In this document: piece by piece, positions 15,818 through 24,563 of the stretch
Layout: every line of letters begins with the position of its first letter
How positions within the stretch are numbered: position 1 is the first letter of the stretch
Assembly (NCBI RefSeq): GCF_040744945.1
Contig: NZ_CP160453.1
Span: 5,022,001-5,086,000, forward strand
DNA: 64,000 nt
Origin: Saccharothrix sp. HUAS TT1
Lineage (GTDB): Bacteria; Actinomycetota; Actinomycetes; Mycobacteriales; Pseudonocardiaceae
Direction of reading: 5' to 3'
Notes under the pieces: generated by a model
Databases searched by the model: none
Told to the model about the DNA's origin: nothing
Seen by the model: the letters and a program-made list of their open reading frames with translations, nothing else
Position numbers and translations under genes: made by a program

Positions 15818-16383
15818 GAGGTGCGCCTGTTCGTCTGCTCGGGGACCCGGCCGCCGTCCGCTTCCCAGCTCAGGAGTGCGATGTGGGCCAGGTCGGTCGC
15901 GTGCCGTGCCGGTGCGGTCGTGCTGACGCCCGCGGTGAGCAGGTCGTCCGCGGTCTGGGCGTTGTCGCGATCCGCCGCGAGCGCCATGGCCCGGTGCGCG
16001 GCGGCCGGATCGGTGTCCGATGGCACGACGAGCAGCGTGAGGCGGTGCCCGTCCGCCGCGACCAGGTCCACGGTGTGCGCGGGTCGTGAGTTGAACCCGT
16101 CGAGCCGGACCTGGCGGCTGTCGGCGGTGACGCTGCGGGGCGCGGAGCTCCACTCGGAGAGGTTGTAGCTCACCCGCAGGACGTCGCCCAGCCGGACCGC
16201 CGGCACCGCGAGCAACGCGGGGAGTTCGGTGACGAGGTCCCGGGAACGCGGCCACCAAGCGCCGTCGACGTGCCCCGTGGTGGTGAGCGCCTTCGGCCGC
16301 AGCCGCAGTCGCCGGGGGTGCGGAGGCCGCTCGGTGACCGCGGTGGCCGGCGGGACGATGAGGAGGTGGGGTGCCGACGTCAT
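15814..16383 (-). CDS. DUF5994 family protein (copy 1)
   Basis: A 189-residue protein with the DUF5994 core: GHVDGAWWPRSRDLVTELPAL, VLRVSYNLSEWSSAPR, VRLDGFNSRPAHTVDLVA and LLVVPSDTDPAAAHRAM. The family is restricted to actinobacteria, has no known activity, and often sits next to GAF-ANTAR and other stress-response genes. A paralogue lies at 24564-25154. It is co-transcribed with the 51-residue gene. It is likely cytosolic, with no signal or membrane segment. Confidence 0.8.
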   Translation of the reverse strand: MTSAPHLLIVPPATAVTERPPHPRRLRLRPKALTTTGHVDGAWWPRSRDLVTELPALLAVPAVRLGDVLRVSYNLSEWSSAPRSVTADSRQVRLDGFNSRPAHTVDLVAADGHRLTLLVVPSDTDPAAAHRAMALAADRDNAQTADDLLTAGVSTTAPARHATDLAHIALLSWEADGGRVPEQTNRRTS

Positions 16384-17035
16384 GCCGGACTCCCGTCTCC
16401 GGCCGGGAAAAGGCCGGTTTCGATTTTCACCGAGTACGACATGGGCTTGACCGCCCGTGTGCGGGATGTCCTCGACAACTGGATCCTACACCCATTCGGT
16501 CATGATCGACCGGAATTTTGCCGAGTGTTTTCCGACGTGGCCGTTCGCGGTCGACGAAATATCCGAAAAAACACCGGACGTTCCGGTCCGGCGTCACGGC
16601 GGCCGGCGCGCGACCATCGGACCCGGTCGCGCGCCGACCTCGTTTCAGCAGGTCGGTCGGAGTGGAGGACGCCGAGATCGCCCGGCGGAACTCATCGCGG
16701 ACCGCGTTGTGCGGCGGAAGCGCCATGCCCGACAAGTGCGAGCGCACCCGCAAGACGCGTGTAGCATTGAAGTGGAAGCGGCAGCTGCCGCGGAAATCCG
16801 ATCCGGGGGGGTCGGCATTCCGCATCGGGCGGTTCGCGATTTGATCGGATGCGCCTCCAGTGCGGCCCTGGGCGGGTCGGCGACGCGGAGCCCGCGCTGG
16901 ACGTGGTTCGACCCGACGGCGCCCGTCGTGCCTGCGGCGCTCCGGCCGACCGGCTCCGGTCGCGACCGAGTTCCGGTCGAACCGCTGTCGGGTATCCCGT
17001 GAGCGCGGTCGCCACCACCGACGAACAGGACGCAC
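16384..17035. other. Non-coding stretch, divergent promoter region
   Basis: There are 652 bases without a convincing gene between the minus-strand DUF5994 gene and the plus-strand dehydrogenase. A short hairpin CCGGCC-GGGAAAA-GGCCGG followed by T-rich sequence lies near 16400. Bases 16420-16590 are lower in GC than the surroundings, as expected for a promoter region. Open frames here have no recognisable product. Confidence 0.6.
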
Positions 17036-18172
17036 ATGGATCAGCTCAGCCTCGGGGTCATCGCGACCTCCCGCAAGGAGAACGAACTCCGGCTTCCCCT
17101 CCACCCGCTGCACCTGCACCGGATCGACGCGGACCTCCGGGATCGCATCTACCTCGAACACGGCTACGGAGAACGCTTCGGCGTCTCCGACGGGCAACTC
17201 GCCACCTCCGTCGCGGGACTGCGCTCGCGCGAGCGGATCATCGCCGAGTGCGACGTCGTCCTGCTGCTCAAGCCGCTCGCCGAGGACGTCGCGCAGCTGC
17301 GGGAGGGGCAGGTGCTGTGGGGGTGGCCGCACTGCGTCCAGGACGAGGGGATCACCCAGCTGGCCGTCGAGCGCCGGCTGACCCTCATCGCCTTCGAAGC
17401 GATGAACCACTGGAACGCCGACGGCTCGTTCGGGCTGCACGTGTTCCACAAGAACAACGAGCTCGCCGGTTACTGCTCGGTGCTGCACGCCTTGCAGCGG
17501 GTCGGCTCGACCGGCGACTACGGCCGTCGGCTGCGCGCCGTCGTGATCGGTTTCGGCGCGACCGCGCGGGGCGCCGTGACCGCCCTCAACGCCCACGGAG
17601 TGCACGACGTCGACGTGCTCACCAACAGGGGGGTCGCGGAGGTCGGCTCGCCGATCCACTCCGCGCGGATCATCCACTTCGGCCACGACGACGCCGATCC
17701 GCGGCGCAGCCAGGTCTCCACGGACGCGGGCCCCGTCCCACTGGCGGAGTTCCTCGCGGAGCACGACGTCATCGTCAACTGCGTGCTCCAAGACCCCGAC
17801 GCGCCGCTGATGTTCCTCGTCGACGACGACCTGCCCGCCCTGGCGCCGGGAACCCTCATCGTCGACGTTTCCTGCGACGCGGGCATGGGCTTCGAGTGGG
17901 CGCGCCCCACCTCGTTCGCGCAACCGGACTTCGAGGTGGGCGACCACGTGCGCTACTACGGCGTGGACCACAGCCCGTCCTACCTGTGGAACTCGGCGAC
18001 CTGGGAGATCAGCGAAGCGCTGCTCCCGCACCTGCGCCCGCTCCTCGCCGGCGACTGGGACTCCAACGAGGTCATCCGGCGTGCGGTCGAGATCCGCGGG
18101 GGGACCATCCTGAACCCCGGTGTCCTGTCGTTCCAGCACCGTTCGCCGGAGTACCCGCACGCCCGCGTCTGA
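17036..18172 (+). CDS. N5-(carboxyethyl)ornithine synthase-like / alanine dehydrogenase family
   Basis: A 378-residue protein of the alanine dehydrogenase/PNT family. It starts LGVIATSRKENELRLPLHP, where the basic residues match the substrate-binding site of N5-(carboxyethyl)ornithine synthases. The dinucleotide fold is VVIGFGATARGAVTAL, followed later by VDVSCDAGMGFEWARP. The known reaction is NADPH-dependent reductive condensation of pyruvate with ornithine. Alanine or opine dehydrogenase activity cannot be excluded. It stands alone with its own upstream region; the next gene is a desaturase 226 bases on. ATG chosen by the N-terminal homology. Confidence 0.78.
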   Translation: MDQLSLGVIATSRKENELRLPLHPLHLHRIDADLRDRIYLEHGYGERFGVSDGQLATSVAGLRSRERIIAECDVVLLLKPLAEDVAQLREGQVLWGWPHCVQDEGITQLAVERRLTLIAFEAMNHWNADGSFGLHVFHKNNELAGYCSVLHALQRVGSTGDYGRRLRAVVIGFGATARGAVTALNAHGVHDVDVLTNRGVAEVGSPIHSARIIHFGHDDADPRRSQVSTDAGPVPLAEFLAEHDVIVNCVLQDPDAPLMFLVDDDLPALAPGTLIVDVSCDAGMGFEWARPTSFAQPDFEVGDHVRYYGVDHSPSYLWNSATWEISEALLPHLRPLLAGDWDSNEVIRRAVEIRGGTILNPGVLSFQHRSPEYPHARV

Positions 18173-18398
18173 GCCGTCGACCGCCGACACCGCGCCGCCT
18201 TCCCGAACCCGCGGCAGGGCATGCCGCCCCCGACGCGCGGCACCGGCCTCGTCACGCCGGTTTCGCCCTCCCGCGCGCGGGGTACCCGACCGGCGCGACG
18301 CTCGACGGGGTTGCCCGCCGCACGGCACCCACCGAACCCCACACCGATCGCCCCGGACCCCGGCGACGGAAAACTCATTCCGTCCCGGAGGTACGAAC

Positions 18399-19355
18399 GT
18401 GAGCACGAAAGTCCAACCAGACGTCCCCCGAGCCGCTGCCGCGCCGCAGCCCATGCTGGCCGGTGAGAAGTCGTCGACCGAGATGTTCCTGGTCAAGTTG
18501 TTCGCCGTGATCCCGGCGCTGGCGCTCGCCGCGGCGGTTCCGCTGGCGTGGGGCTGGGGTCTCGGCTGGGTCGACATCGGTCTCGCCGCCTTCTTCTACA
18601 CCCTCACCTGCCTCGGGGTGACCATCGGGTTCCACCGCTACTTCACCCACGGCGCGTTCAGGGCCACCCGTGCGCTGAGGATCACGCTCGCGGTGGTCGG
18701 CAGCATGGCCATGCAGGGCCCGGTCATCGGTTGGGTCGCCGACCACCGCCGGCACCACGCCTACGCCGACCGCGAGGGCGACCCGCACTCCCCGTGGGTC
18801 TTCGGGACGTCGGCGGGTGCGCTGGCCAAGGGTTTCTGGCACGCCCACATGGGCTGGCTGTTCCAGCGGGAGCTGACGAACGCCGCCCGCTTCGCCCCCG
18901 ACCTGCTCGCCGACGAGGACATCCAGCGCGTCAACCGCTGGTTCCCCGCGCTGACCGTCGTGACGCTGCTCGCGCCCGGGCTCGCCGGCGGGCTCATCAC
19001 GTGGAGCTGGTGGGGCGCGCTGACCGGGTTCTTCTGGGCCGGCCTGGTGCGCGTCGCGGTGCTGCACCACGTCACGTGGTCGGTGAACTCGATCTGCCAC
19101 ATGATCGGCGACCGGCCCTTCACCTCGCGCGACAAGTCCGCCAACTTCTGGCCGCTGGCGATCCTGTCGATGGGCGAGTCCTGGCACAACTCCCACCACG
19201 CCGACCCCACCTGCGCCCGCCACGGCGTGCGACGCGGCCAGATCGACATCTCCGCGCGGCTGATCCGGGTCTTCGAGGTGTTCGGGTGGGCCACCAACGT
19301 CCGCTGGCAGCGGCCGGAGCGGCTGACCCGGATGCTCAAGGCCACCGCCTCCTGA
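18399..19355 (+). CDS. Delta-9-type acyl-CoA/acyl-lipid desaturase
   Basis: A 318-residue integral membrane di-iron desaturase. The three histidine boxes are FHRYFTH, DHRRHH and WHNSHHADP, matching stearoyl-CoA desaturase-type enzymes. Hydrophobic segments flank the boxes (FLVKLFAVIPALALAAAVPLA, LTVVTLLAPGLAGGLI). It would insert the first double bond in a saturated acyl chain and so adjust membrane fluidity. A good GGAGG site sits eight bases before the GTG. A second, front-end desaturase lies at 26302-27360, so the strain may make polyunsaturated lipids. An electron donor (ferredoxin) is not encoded nearby. Confidence 0.9.
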   Translation: MSTKVQPDVPRAAAAPQPMLAGEKSSTEMFLVKLFAVIPALALAAAVPLAWGWGLGWVDIGLAAFFYTLTCLGVTIGFHRYFTHGAFRATRALRITLAVVGSMAMQGPVIGWVADHRRHHAYADREGDPHSPWVFGTSAGALAKGFWHAHMGWLFQRELTNAARFAPDLLADEDIQRVNRWFPALTVVTLLAPGLAGGLITWSWWGALTGFFWAGLVRVAVLHHVTWSVNSICHMIGDRPFTSRDKSANFWPLAILSMGESWHNSHHADPTCARHGVRRGQIDISARLIRVFEVFGWATNVRWQRPERLTRMLKATAS

Positions 19356-19422
19356 CACCCCCGGCGGTCCCGGCAGGACCGGTTCCGCCAACCGATCCCG
19401 ACCTGCAGAGGATGGACAGCGC

Positions 19423-19806
19423 ATGCATGACGCCCCCGGAGGCAGAGCGGTCATCTTCCAGCGACTTCGGCTCGAAACCGGTTTCCTCGCCTCCGAGCAC
19501 GACTGGGTCTCGGGACACCTGGCCGCCCTCGGCTCGCGGTTGCGGTCGTTCCGAGCCGACCAGGTCGACCTGGCGATCAGCCTGAAGGACCGCCAGGGCG
19601 TCGAGCAGCGGGTCGCCCTGGAGTGCTGGATCAACCGGAGACCTCGCCTGCACCTCGTCGCCACGTCCTCGAAGCGCGACCTGCCCGCGGCGCTGAGCGA
19701 GGTCCGCGACGAGTTGATCCGACAGGTCGACGAGGCCAAGACGCGCACCGAACCGCGCGACAACCGCACGCTGAGGTCGGTGCCCGCACTGCCCGAGAAC
19801 GACTAG
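19423..19806 (+). CDS. HPF/RaiA-like ribosome hibernation factor (S30AE domain)
   Basis: A 127-residue protein resembling the N-terminal domain of hibernation-promoting factors. The pattern is an N-terminal strand and helix, then VDLAISLKDRQGVEQRVALECWI, then RPRLHLVATSSKRDLPAALSEVRDELIRQVDEAK. The C-terminal dimerisation domain of long HPF is missing. Such proteins bind the 30S decoding centre in stationary phase or stress. Similar short variants are common in actinomycete stress islands. It follows the desaturase by 67 bases and ends at a strong terminator, so the two may be co-transcribed. Confidence 0.62.
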   Translation: MHDAPGGRAVIFQRLRLETGFLASEHDWVSGHLAALGSRLRSFRADQVDLAISLKDRQGVEQRVALECWINRRPRLHLVATSSKRDLPAALSEVRDELIRQVDEAKTRTEPRDNRTLRSVPALPEND

Positions 19807-19834
19807 GCGACGCCGCGAACGGCCCGGTCACGGG

Positions 19835-19870
19835 CAAGGCCCCCTTCGGTCACATCCGAAGGGGGCCTTG
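19835..19870. terminator. Strong bidirectional hairpin
   Basis: CAAGGCCCCCTTCGG (19835-19849) and its exact complement (19856-19870) form a 15-bp stem with the 6-base loop TCACAT, between the converging HPF-like and beta-helix genes. Confidence 0.88.
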
Positions 19871-19934
19871 CCGTTCACGCGCTGCCGTCAGGCGGTGGTC
19901 GGGGAGAACCGGTGTGGCGTCTTGGGCGGGGTGG

Positions 19935-20804
19935 TCAGCCGGTGCAGTTGGGGACGGCGGGGGTGCTGCCGACGCAGTTGTTGGCGGTGTTGGCGGTGAT
20001 GGGGGAGTTGGTGGTGGTCATGGTGCCGCCTTGGCGGTGGACGCCGCCGGAGTTGCCGAGGGTGAGCAGGGCGTGGTTGTCGGTGATGGCGGTTCGGGTG
20101 AGGGTGGTGGCGGTGGAGTTGATCGCGGAGATGCCGCCGCCGCGGCCGGCGCTGTTGCCGGTGATGAACAGCGGGCTGCCGGTGACGCCGGTGACGGTCA
20201 GGGTGCCGCGCAGGCCGTTGTGGATGCCGCCGCCGTTGCCCAGCAGGGTGGTGTTGCCGGTGACGGGGCTGTTGGTGAAGGTCGCGGCGGGCGCGGTGCC
20301 GGTGGGGGTGTCGGCGTTGGCCAGGCCGCCGCCGTTGCCGGTGGCGGTGTTGCCGGTGAGGGTGCTGCCGGTGAGGGTGACGGCGCCGCGGTTGAGGATG
20401 CCGCCGCCGTGGCCGAGCACGTTGCCGCGGGTGAACGCGATCCCGGTGGTGAGGGTGAGGCTGCCGGTGGGGCCGACCTCGGCGATGCGGAACAGGCCCA
20501 GGCCCAGCGGTGAGGCGTTGGTGACGGTGGCGGGGCCGACCATCTCGATCGGGGTGGTGATGACGGGCAGGGCGTTGGACGGGCCGCCGTGGCCGGTGGT
20601 CATGCGGTAGGTGCAGCCGCCGGCCAGGGCGAGGGTGTCCGAGGTGGGGGTGGAGTTGGCCAGGTTCACCGCCGCGACCAGGGCGTTCTCGCTGCACGCC
20701 ACGGGAATGGTGATGGCCTGCGCCGCCGGCGCGAGGGCGATCAGGCTCCCGGTCACGGCGGTGGCGCCTAACAGGGCTTGGACGGTGGTGCGGATGTGTC
20801 GCAT
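19935..20804 (-). CDS. Secreted parallel beta-helix protein
   Basis: A 289-residue protein with a signal peptide (VQALLGATAVTGSLIALAP, cleavage after AQA). It is followed by repeats built around N-x-G-GG: GHGGGILNRG, GNGGGLANAD, GNGGGIHNGL, GRGGGISAIN and GNSGGVHRQGG. This is the pattern of right-handed parallel beta-helices of the polymorphic outer-membrane/pectate-lyase-like kind. It is exported, Thr- and Gly-rich, with two pairs of Cys. No catalytic residues are evident, so a structural or adhesive role is as likely as a lyase role. It is transcribed divergently from the RTX-like gene. Confidence 0.75.
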   Translation of the reverse strand: MRHIRTTVQALLGATAVTGSLIALAPAAQAITIPVACSENALVAAVNLANSTPTSDTLALAGGCTYRMTTGHGGPSNALPVITTPIEMVGPATVTNASPLGLGLFRIAEVGPTGSLTLTTGIAFTRGNVLGHGGGILNRGAVTLTGSTLTGNTATGNGGGLANADTPTGTAPAATFTNSPVTGNTTLLGNGGGIHNGLRGTLTVTGVTGSPLFITGNSAGRGGGISAINSTATTLTRTAITDNHALLTLGNSGGVHRQGGTMTTTNSPITANTANNCVGSTPAVPNCTG

Positions 20805-20904
20805 GAGGACTTCGTTTCCTGGAACAGGATTGGGGGCGACCTGCGCGGGTGTCGGCGTCGAGGCCGGCGTGGTTCGCGTGGCTGGTGCTGTTCACCAGTG
20901 AGAA

Positions 20905-20963
20905 GGACCCCGGATCGCGATGCGCCTCCGCAGACGCTGCGGGGTGCTTCGCCACCGGGGTCC
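20905..20963. repeat. Nested inverted repeat in a divergent promoter region
   Basis: GGACCCCGG (20905-20913) pairs with CCGGGGTCC (20955-20963). Inside lies a second stem, CCGCAG-ACG-CTGCGG (20928-20942). It sits 100 bases upstream of the beta-helix start and could be a leader structure, an operator or a terminator for antisense transcripts. The 324-base gap (20805-21128) has no gene. Confidence 0.45.
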
Positions 20964-21128
20964 GGGATGACTGTTCCAACATAGCCGCTTCGGCGGATCG
21001 GCCGATACCCAAGTCGCCCGAACGGCCGCGTGCTCTCGTCTTTTCGTCGGTGGGGCGTCACGCGGCGGTGACGCCTGACGGGCCACGCTGTGGTGGCCGG
21101 AACTCCCGGAGGCGAAACGGAGGACACA

Positions 21129-21596
21129 GTGCGAACTCGACAGCTCTACCCGGTCCTGGCCGCGGGCATCATGGTCATGGGCGGTCTGGTCGGCGCCGGC
21201 AGCGCCTCGGCGGCGGTCCCGTGCACCATCGGCCCCAACGTGACCCAGAACGACACCACGGTGTTCGGTTCCGGTGGGAACGACACGATCGACTGCACCA
21301 GCGCCAACCCCGGCAAGACGGTCCACGGCAACGGCGGCAACGACACCATCACCGGCACCGCCCACACCGACACGATCCACGGCGGGGCCGGCGACGACAC
21401 GCTCACCGGCCAGGTGGGGGACGACTTCCTCCACGGTGACGTCGGCACGGACACGCTGAACGGCTCCGCGGGCAACGACACGCTCAGCGGCCCCGGCGCC
21501 GACCTCGCCCAGGACACCCTCAACGGCGGCGACAACACCGACTCCTGCGGGCCCGTCGGCGTTCCCCCGGACCTCCGCAGCAGCTGCGAGTCCTGA
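21129..21596 (+). CDS. Secreted RTX-like calcium-binding repeat protein
   Basis: A 155-residue exported protein. The signal peptide is LAAGIMVMGGLVGAGSASA. Nonapeptide calcium-binding repeats follow (GSGGNDTIDC, GNGGNDTITG, GGAGDDTLTG, GSAGNDTLSG, NGGDNTDSC), the hemolysin-type beta-roll. There is only the repeat block, with no enzyme domain and no type I secretion signal, so Sec export fits. Four Cys may form disulfides. The GTG start follows CGGAGG at a suitable distance. It probably folds on meeting extracellular calcium; its role is unknown. Confidence 0.82.
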   Translation: MRTRQLYPVLAAGIMVMGGLVGAGSASAAVPCTIGPNVTQNDTTVFGSGGNDTIDCTSANPGKTVHGNGGNDTITGTAHTDTIHGGAGDDTLTGQVGDDFLHGDVGTDTLNGSAGNDTLSGPGADLAQDTLNGGDNTDSCGPVGVPPDLRSSCES

Positions 21597-21643
21597 CACC
21601 CGGCACCACCGGGATGACCCACGAACACGGCGACCCGCCGACG

Positions 21644-21668
21644 ACCCGGCCCCGGAAGGGGACCGGGT
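21644..21668 (+). terminator. Hairpin downstream of the RTX-like gene
   Basis: ACCCGGCCCC pairs with GGGGACCGGGT across a short GGAA loop with one bulge, 47 bases after the RTX stop. The rest of the 373-base gap (21597-21969) holds no gene, only the upstream region of the BTAD regulator. Confidence 0.6.
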
Positions 21669-21969
21669 CGCTCCTCGTGCCGTCCGAGAACTCCGGGAAC
21701 GAACCCCTGAACGGGTGGTTTGAGCGGCGGCGCAGCCCATTTCGCGCACGACGAATCCGGCTGGTGGCAAGGGATGCGCGCACGAACCGCGTCGTTCGCC
21801 GTGTCCGCGCTGGTAACCTGGTCGGCAGGACGTCAGTCGACGGTCCACCGCAGCCGGCTCCGATTCGGCCGCGAGTGCGCGGTTCCGCGCACACCGAGCA
21901 AGTCAAAGCCGGAAGGTCATCCGTGATCATCTTTTCGGACCTCTTCGACACAACACCGAACCCGGGCCC

Positions 21970-22746
21970 ATGACCTCGCTCGTGGCGCCGGAAGCGCGCT
22001 TGGCGGCCCACGGGGGCCAAGCGGGTTCGCGCGTCGCGCTCCTGGACGGGTTCCGGCTCACCCTCGGAGCCGACGCCGTCCCGGTCTCCGGGGGAGCCGA
22101 GCGCCTGCTGGCGTTCGTGGCGGTGCGCCGGAGGGCCGTGGGACGGCTGTTCGTGGCGGGCTCGCTGTGGGCGGACGCGACCGAAGGCCACGCCTACGCG
22201 GCTTTGAGGTCGACGTTGCTCCGGATGAATCGCGCCTGCCGGGACACGCTGCTGGTCACCCCGTCGAGCCTGGCGCTCGCGCCCGGCGTCTCGGTCGACC
22301 TGCGCGACGCCCAGGCGCTCGCCCACCGCCTGCTGGAAGCCGGTCCGCACGCCGCGGCGGACCTGAGCGTGGAGGCCGTCACCACCCTGTCGTCGGAACT
22401 GCTGCCGTTCTGGTGCGACGACTGGGTCGACTTCGAGGCCGAGGACTGGCGCCAGCTCCGGCTCCACGCGTTGGAGGCGGTGGTGGACGGCTTGGTGCAG
22501 GCGAGGCGGTTCGGTGACGCCACGGCGGCGGCGAGCGTGGTCGTCCGGGCCGACCCGTTGCGGGAGAGCGCGCAGACCGCCCTCATCCGCGTCCACCTGG
22601 CCGAGGGCAACCGGTCCGAGGCGGCGCACGCGTTCGACCGGTTCAGCCGCCTCCTCCACGTGGACCTCGGCCTGGCGCCCACCCAGGAACTCCGGGACCT
22701 GGTCGGACGCCACCCGAGGCCGCCGCGCGGCGGACCGGACCGGTAG
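21970..22746 (+). CDS. SARP/BTAD-type transcriptional regulator
   Basis: A 258-residue protein. An N-terminal winged-helix region (LLDGFRLTLGADAVPVSGGAE, LLAFVAVRRRAVGRLFVAGSLW, YAALRSTLLRMNRA) is followed by a bacterial transcriptional activator domain of TPR helices (LRLHALEAVVDGLVQARRFG, DPLRESAQTALIRVHLAEGN, AFDRFSRLLHVDLGLAPTQEL). This is the layout of small SARPs, which activate pathway or stress promoters. No ATPase domain is attached. It is separated by only eight bases from a converging GAF-ANTAR gene. Its target is not evident; it is some 11 kb from the type II PKS operon. Confidence 0.8.
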   Translation: MTSLVAPEARLAAHGGQAGSRVALLDGFRLTLGADAVPVSGGAERLLAFVAVRRRAVGRLFVAGSLWADATEGHAYAALRSTLLRMNRACRDTLLVTPSSLALAPGVSVDLRDAQALAHRLLEAGPHAAADLSVEAVTTLSSELLPFWCDDWVDFEAEDWRQLRLHALEAVVDGLVQARRFGDATAAASVVVRADPLRESAQTALIRVHLAEGNRSEAAHAFDRFSRLLHVDLGLAPTQELRDLVGRHPRPPRGGPDR

Positions 22747-22754
22747 GCGCCCGG

Positions 22755-23501
22755 TCAGCGCCGGGGCGTCTTGGCGTGGGCGGACGCCTTGAGGAATTCC
22801 GCGGTGTCGATGTCCCCCGCGATGACGCCGTGGGCGACGCTGCTCAGCTTGAGGTTGTGCCCGCGGGCGTAACCGCGCAGCGCGGTGAACGCGGTGTCCA
22901 TGCCGACCTGGAGGCGTTCGGCCACCAGCCCCTTGGCCTGTTCGACGACCACCCGGCTGTTCAGCGCGACTTGCAGCTGCTCGGTCAGCACCTGGTGGTG
23001 GTGGATCGACCGCTGTTGCAGCAGGCCGATGGTGGCGACGTCGACCAGCGCCGTGGCGGTGCGCAACGCGGTGGTGTCCAGCTCGCCGGACCGGTTGCGG
23101 AAGAGGCTGAGCGCACCGATCACCTCGTTGCGCAGGCGCATGGGCACCGCGTCCACGGCGGCGAACCCCGCTTCAGCGGCCACGGCGGTGAACCTCGGCC
23201 ACCGCCCACCCGCCTCCGCCAGGTCGGGGTGGCTGACCCTGGTGCCGGTGGCGAACGCGTCCAGGCAGGGCCCGTCGTCGTTCTGGAGCTGGAAGAGCTC
23301 CAGCAGCCGGGCCTGTTCGTTGGACGACGCGATCAGCTGCAACCTGCCCCGCTGGTCGGCCAGCAGCAGCCCCGCGGCGTCGACGTCGAGGAGTTCGACG
23401 CACCGGTTCACGAGCATGTGCAGGAAGTCGATGACGTCGAAGTCGTCGACCAGGGTGTCGGCCAACTCGACGAACGTTTCGACGAGACGTTCACCGTCCA
23501 T
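22755..23501 (-). CDS. GAF-ANTAR regulatory protein (copy 1)
   Basis: A 248-residue soluble regulator. The N-terminal GAF domain (about residues 20-160: LLDVDAAGLLLADQRGRLQL, MRLRNEVIGALSLFRN) probably senses a small ligand. The C-terminal ANTAR domain (LNSRVVVEQAKGLVAERLQV, AFTALRGYARGHNLKLSSVA) binds paired RNA hairpins to block termination. The ATG at 23501 was preferred to an upstream GTG because GGAGG lies eight bases before it. It is followed on the same strand by an upstream paralogue at 23553. The pair probably forms one stress-responsive unit. Confidence 0.88.
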   Translation of the reverse strand: MDGERLVETFVELADTLVDDFDVIDFLHMLVNRCVELLDVDAAGLLLADQRGRLQLIASSNEQARLLELFQLQNDDGPCLDAFATGTRVSHPDLAEAGGRWPRFTAVAAEAGFAAVDAVPMRLRNEVIGALSLFRNRSGELDTTALRTATALVDVATIGLLQQRSIHHHQVLTEQLQVALNSRVVVEQAKGLVAERLQVGMDTAFTALRGYARGHNLKLSSVAHGVIAGDIDTAEFLKASAHAKTPRR

Positions 23502-23552
23502 CGCAGCCACCTCCGCTGGTGTGCTCAGAGCGCGATCGTGTTCCGTGCGTGT

Positions 23553-24278
23553 TCACGGTCGTCCTCCGTCGTGGTCGAACCGCCGTCGGCGGGCCACGAC
23601 GTCGGCCGCCAGCCCGCTCAGCGGCACCTGCTCGGCGAACGCGCGGGCGCGCAGGTGGGCGAACGCGTCGGCCATGCCCAGGTCCAGTTGCACCGCGACC
23701 ATCCCGGTGGCCTGGTGCACGTGGGGGTTGTGGAGGGGGAGGCCGTCCTCGGCGCCGTCCGCGAGGTCCAGGCCGGCGTGCTCGTCCAGCAGCAGCCGCA
23801 GGGCCAGTTCCGCGAACGCCAGCGAGTCGATGAGCGCCGCGGCGTCGAGGTGTCCCACGTCGAGCCGGTACAGCGACAGCACCCCGGCCCGGATCGCGCC
23901 GACGCACAGCGGCAGCGCGAACAGCGCGCTCGCTCCGGCTTCGACGGCCAGCGGCGCGAACATCGGCCACCTGGCCTGGCTGGACGGGGCGTCGAGATCG
24001 GCGACGAGCGCCGGGCCGCCCCCGCGCCAGATGTCCACGGCCGGTCCTTCGCCCACCGTCACCTGCAACTCGGCCAGGCGTTCACCCAGCGCGTCCGTGG
24101 CGCACCTGACCTCCGGCCAGCCCGAGGTGTCCACGGTGAGCACGGCGCCGCTGACACCCAACCGCGCGACGGCGGCCTGGCAGAGGGCGTCGACCGAGAC
24201 GGGCGTGCCCAGTTCGGCGGCTTCCTCCGAGATCCAGCGGCTCACTTGCGCCAACCGACTGGTGGTGTACCGGGCCAT
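23553..24278 (-). CDS. GAF-ANTAR regulatory protein (copy 2)
   Basis: A 241-residue GAF-ANTAR protein. GAF features are VSGAVLTVDTSGWPEVRCATD, ARWPMFAPLAVEAGASALFAL and CVGAIRAGVLSLYRLD. The ANTAR end is HVHQATGMVAVQLDLGMADA then FAHLRARAFAEQVPLSGLA. A GGGAGG site precedes the ATG. Sequence identity with copy 1 is modest, so the duplication is old. It likely binds RNA leaders when its GAF domain is occupied. Confidence 0.88.
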   Translation of the reverse strand: MARYTTSRLAQVSRWISEEAAELGTPVSVDALCQAAVARLGVSGAVLTVDTSGWPEVRCATDALGERLAELQVTVGEGPAVDIWRGGGPALVADLDAPSSQARWPMFAPLAVEAGASALFALPLCVGAIRAGVLSLYRLDVGHLDAAALIDSLAFAELALRLLLDEHAGLDLADGAEDGLPLHNPHVHQATGMVAVQLDLGMADAFAHLRARAFAEQVPLSGLAADVVARRRRFDHDGGRP

Positions 24279-24563
24279 CCGGAGACCTCCCAGTCAGCGG
24301 GTCGCAGGGCACGATCCGAACCTCCCGCACCGCAGAACACGATCACCCACTCTACGCGCCGCAACCCCGCCGCCCGCTGACCGGCGTCGGGGGCCAGGTG
24401 CCGGAAACTCCCAGTCGAGCGGGAGACGGTCGCCGACGGCGGCTGACGTTCACCCGGACACGCCTGCGCCACAGCGGCCCGGGGGGCACGGCGACGCCGA
24501 CCGGCGAACCGGGTACCACCGCCGGGGGAGACGTGGTCGTTCGTCCCGACGGGGTGGAGGCGG

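Noticed and set aside
16457..17002. A 181-codon plus-strand frame before the N5-CEO synthase-like gene
   Set aside because: No ribosome binding site, no recognisable segments, and composition like chance in GC-rich DNA.
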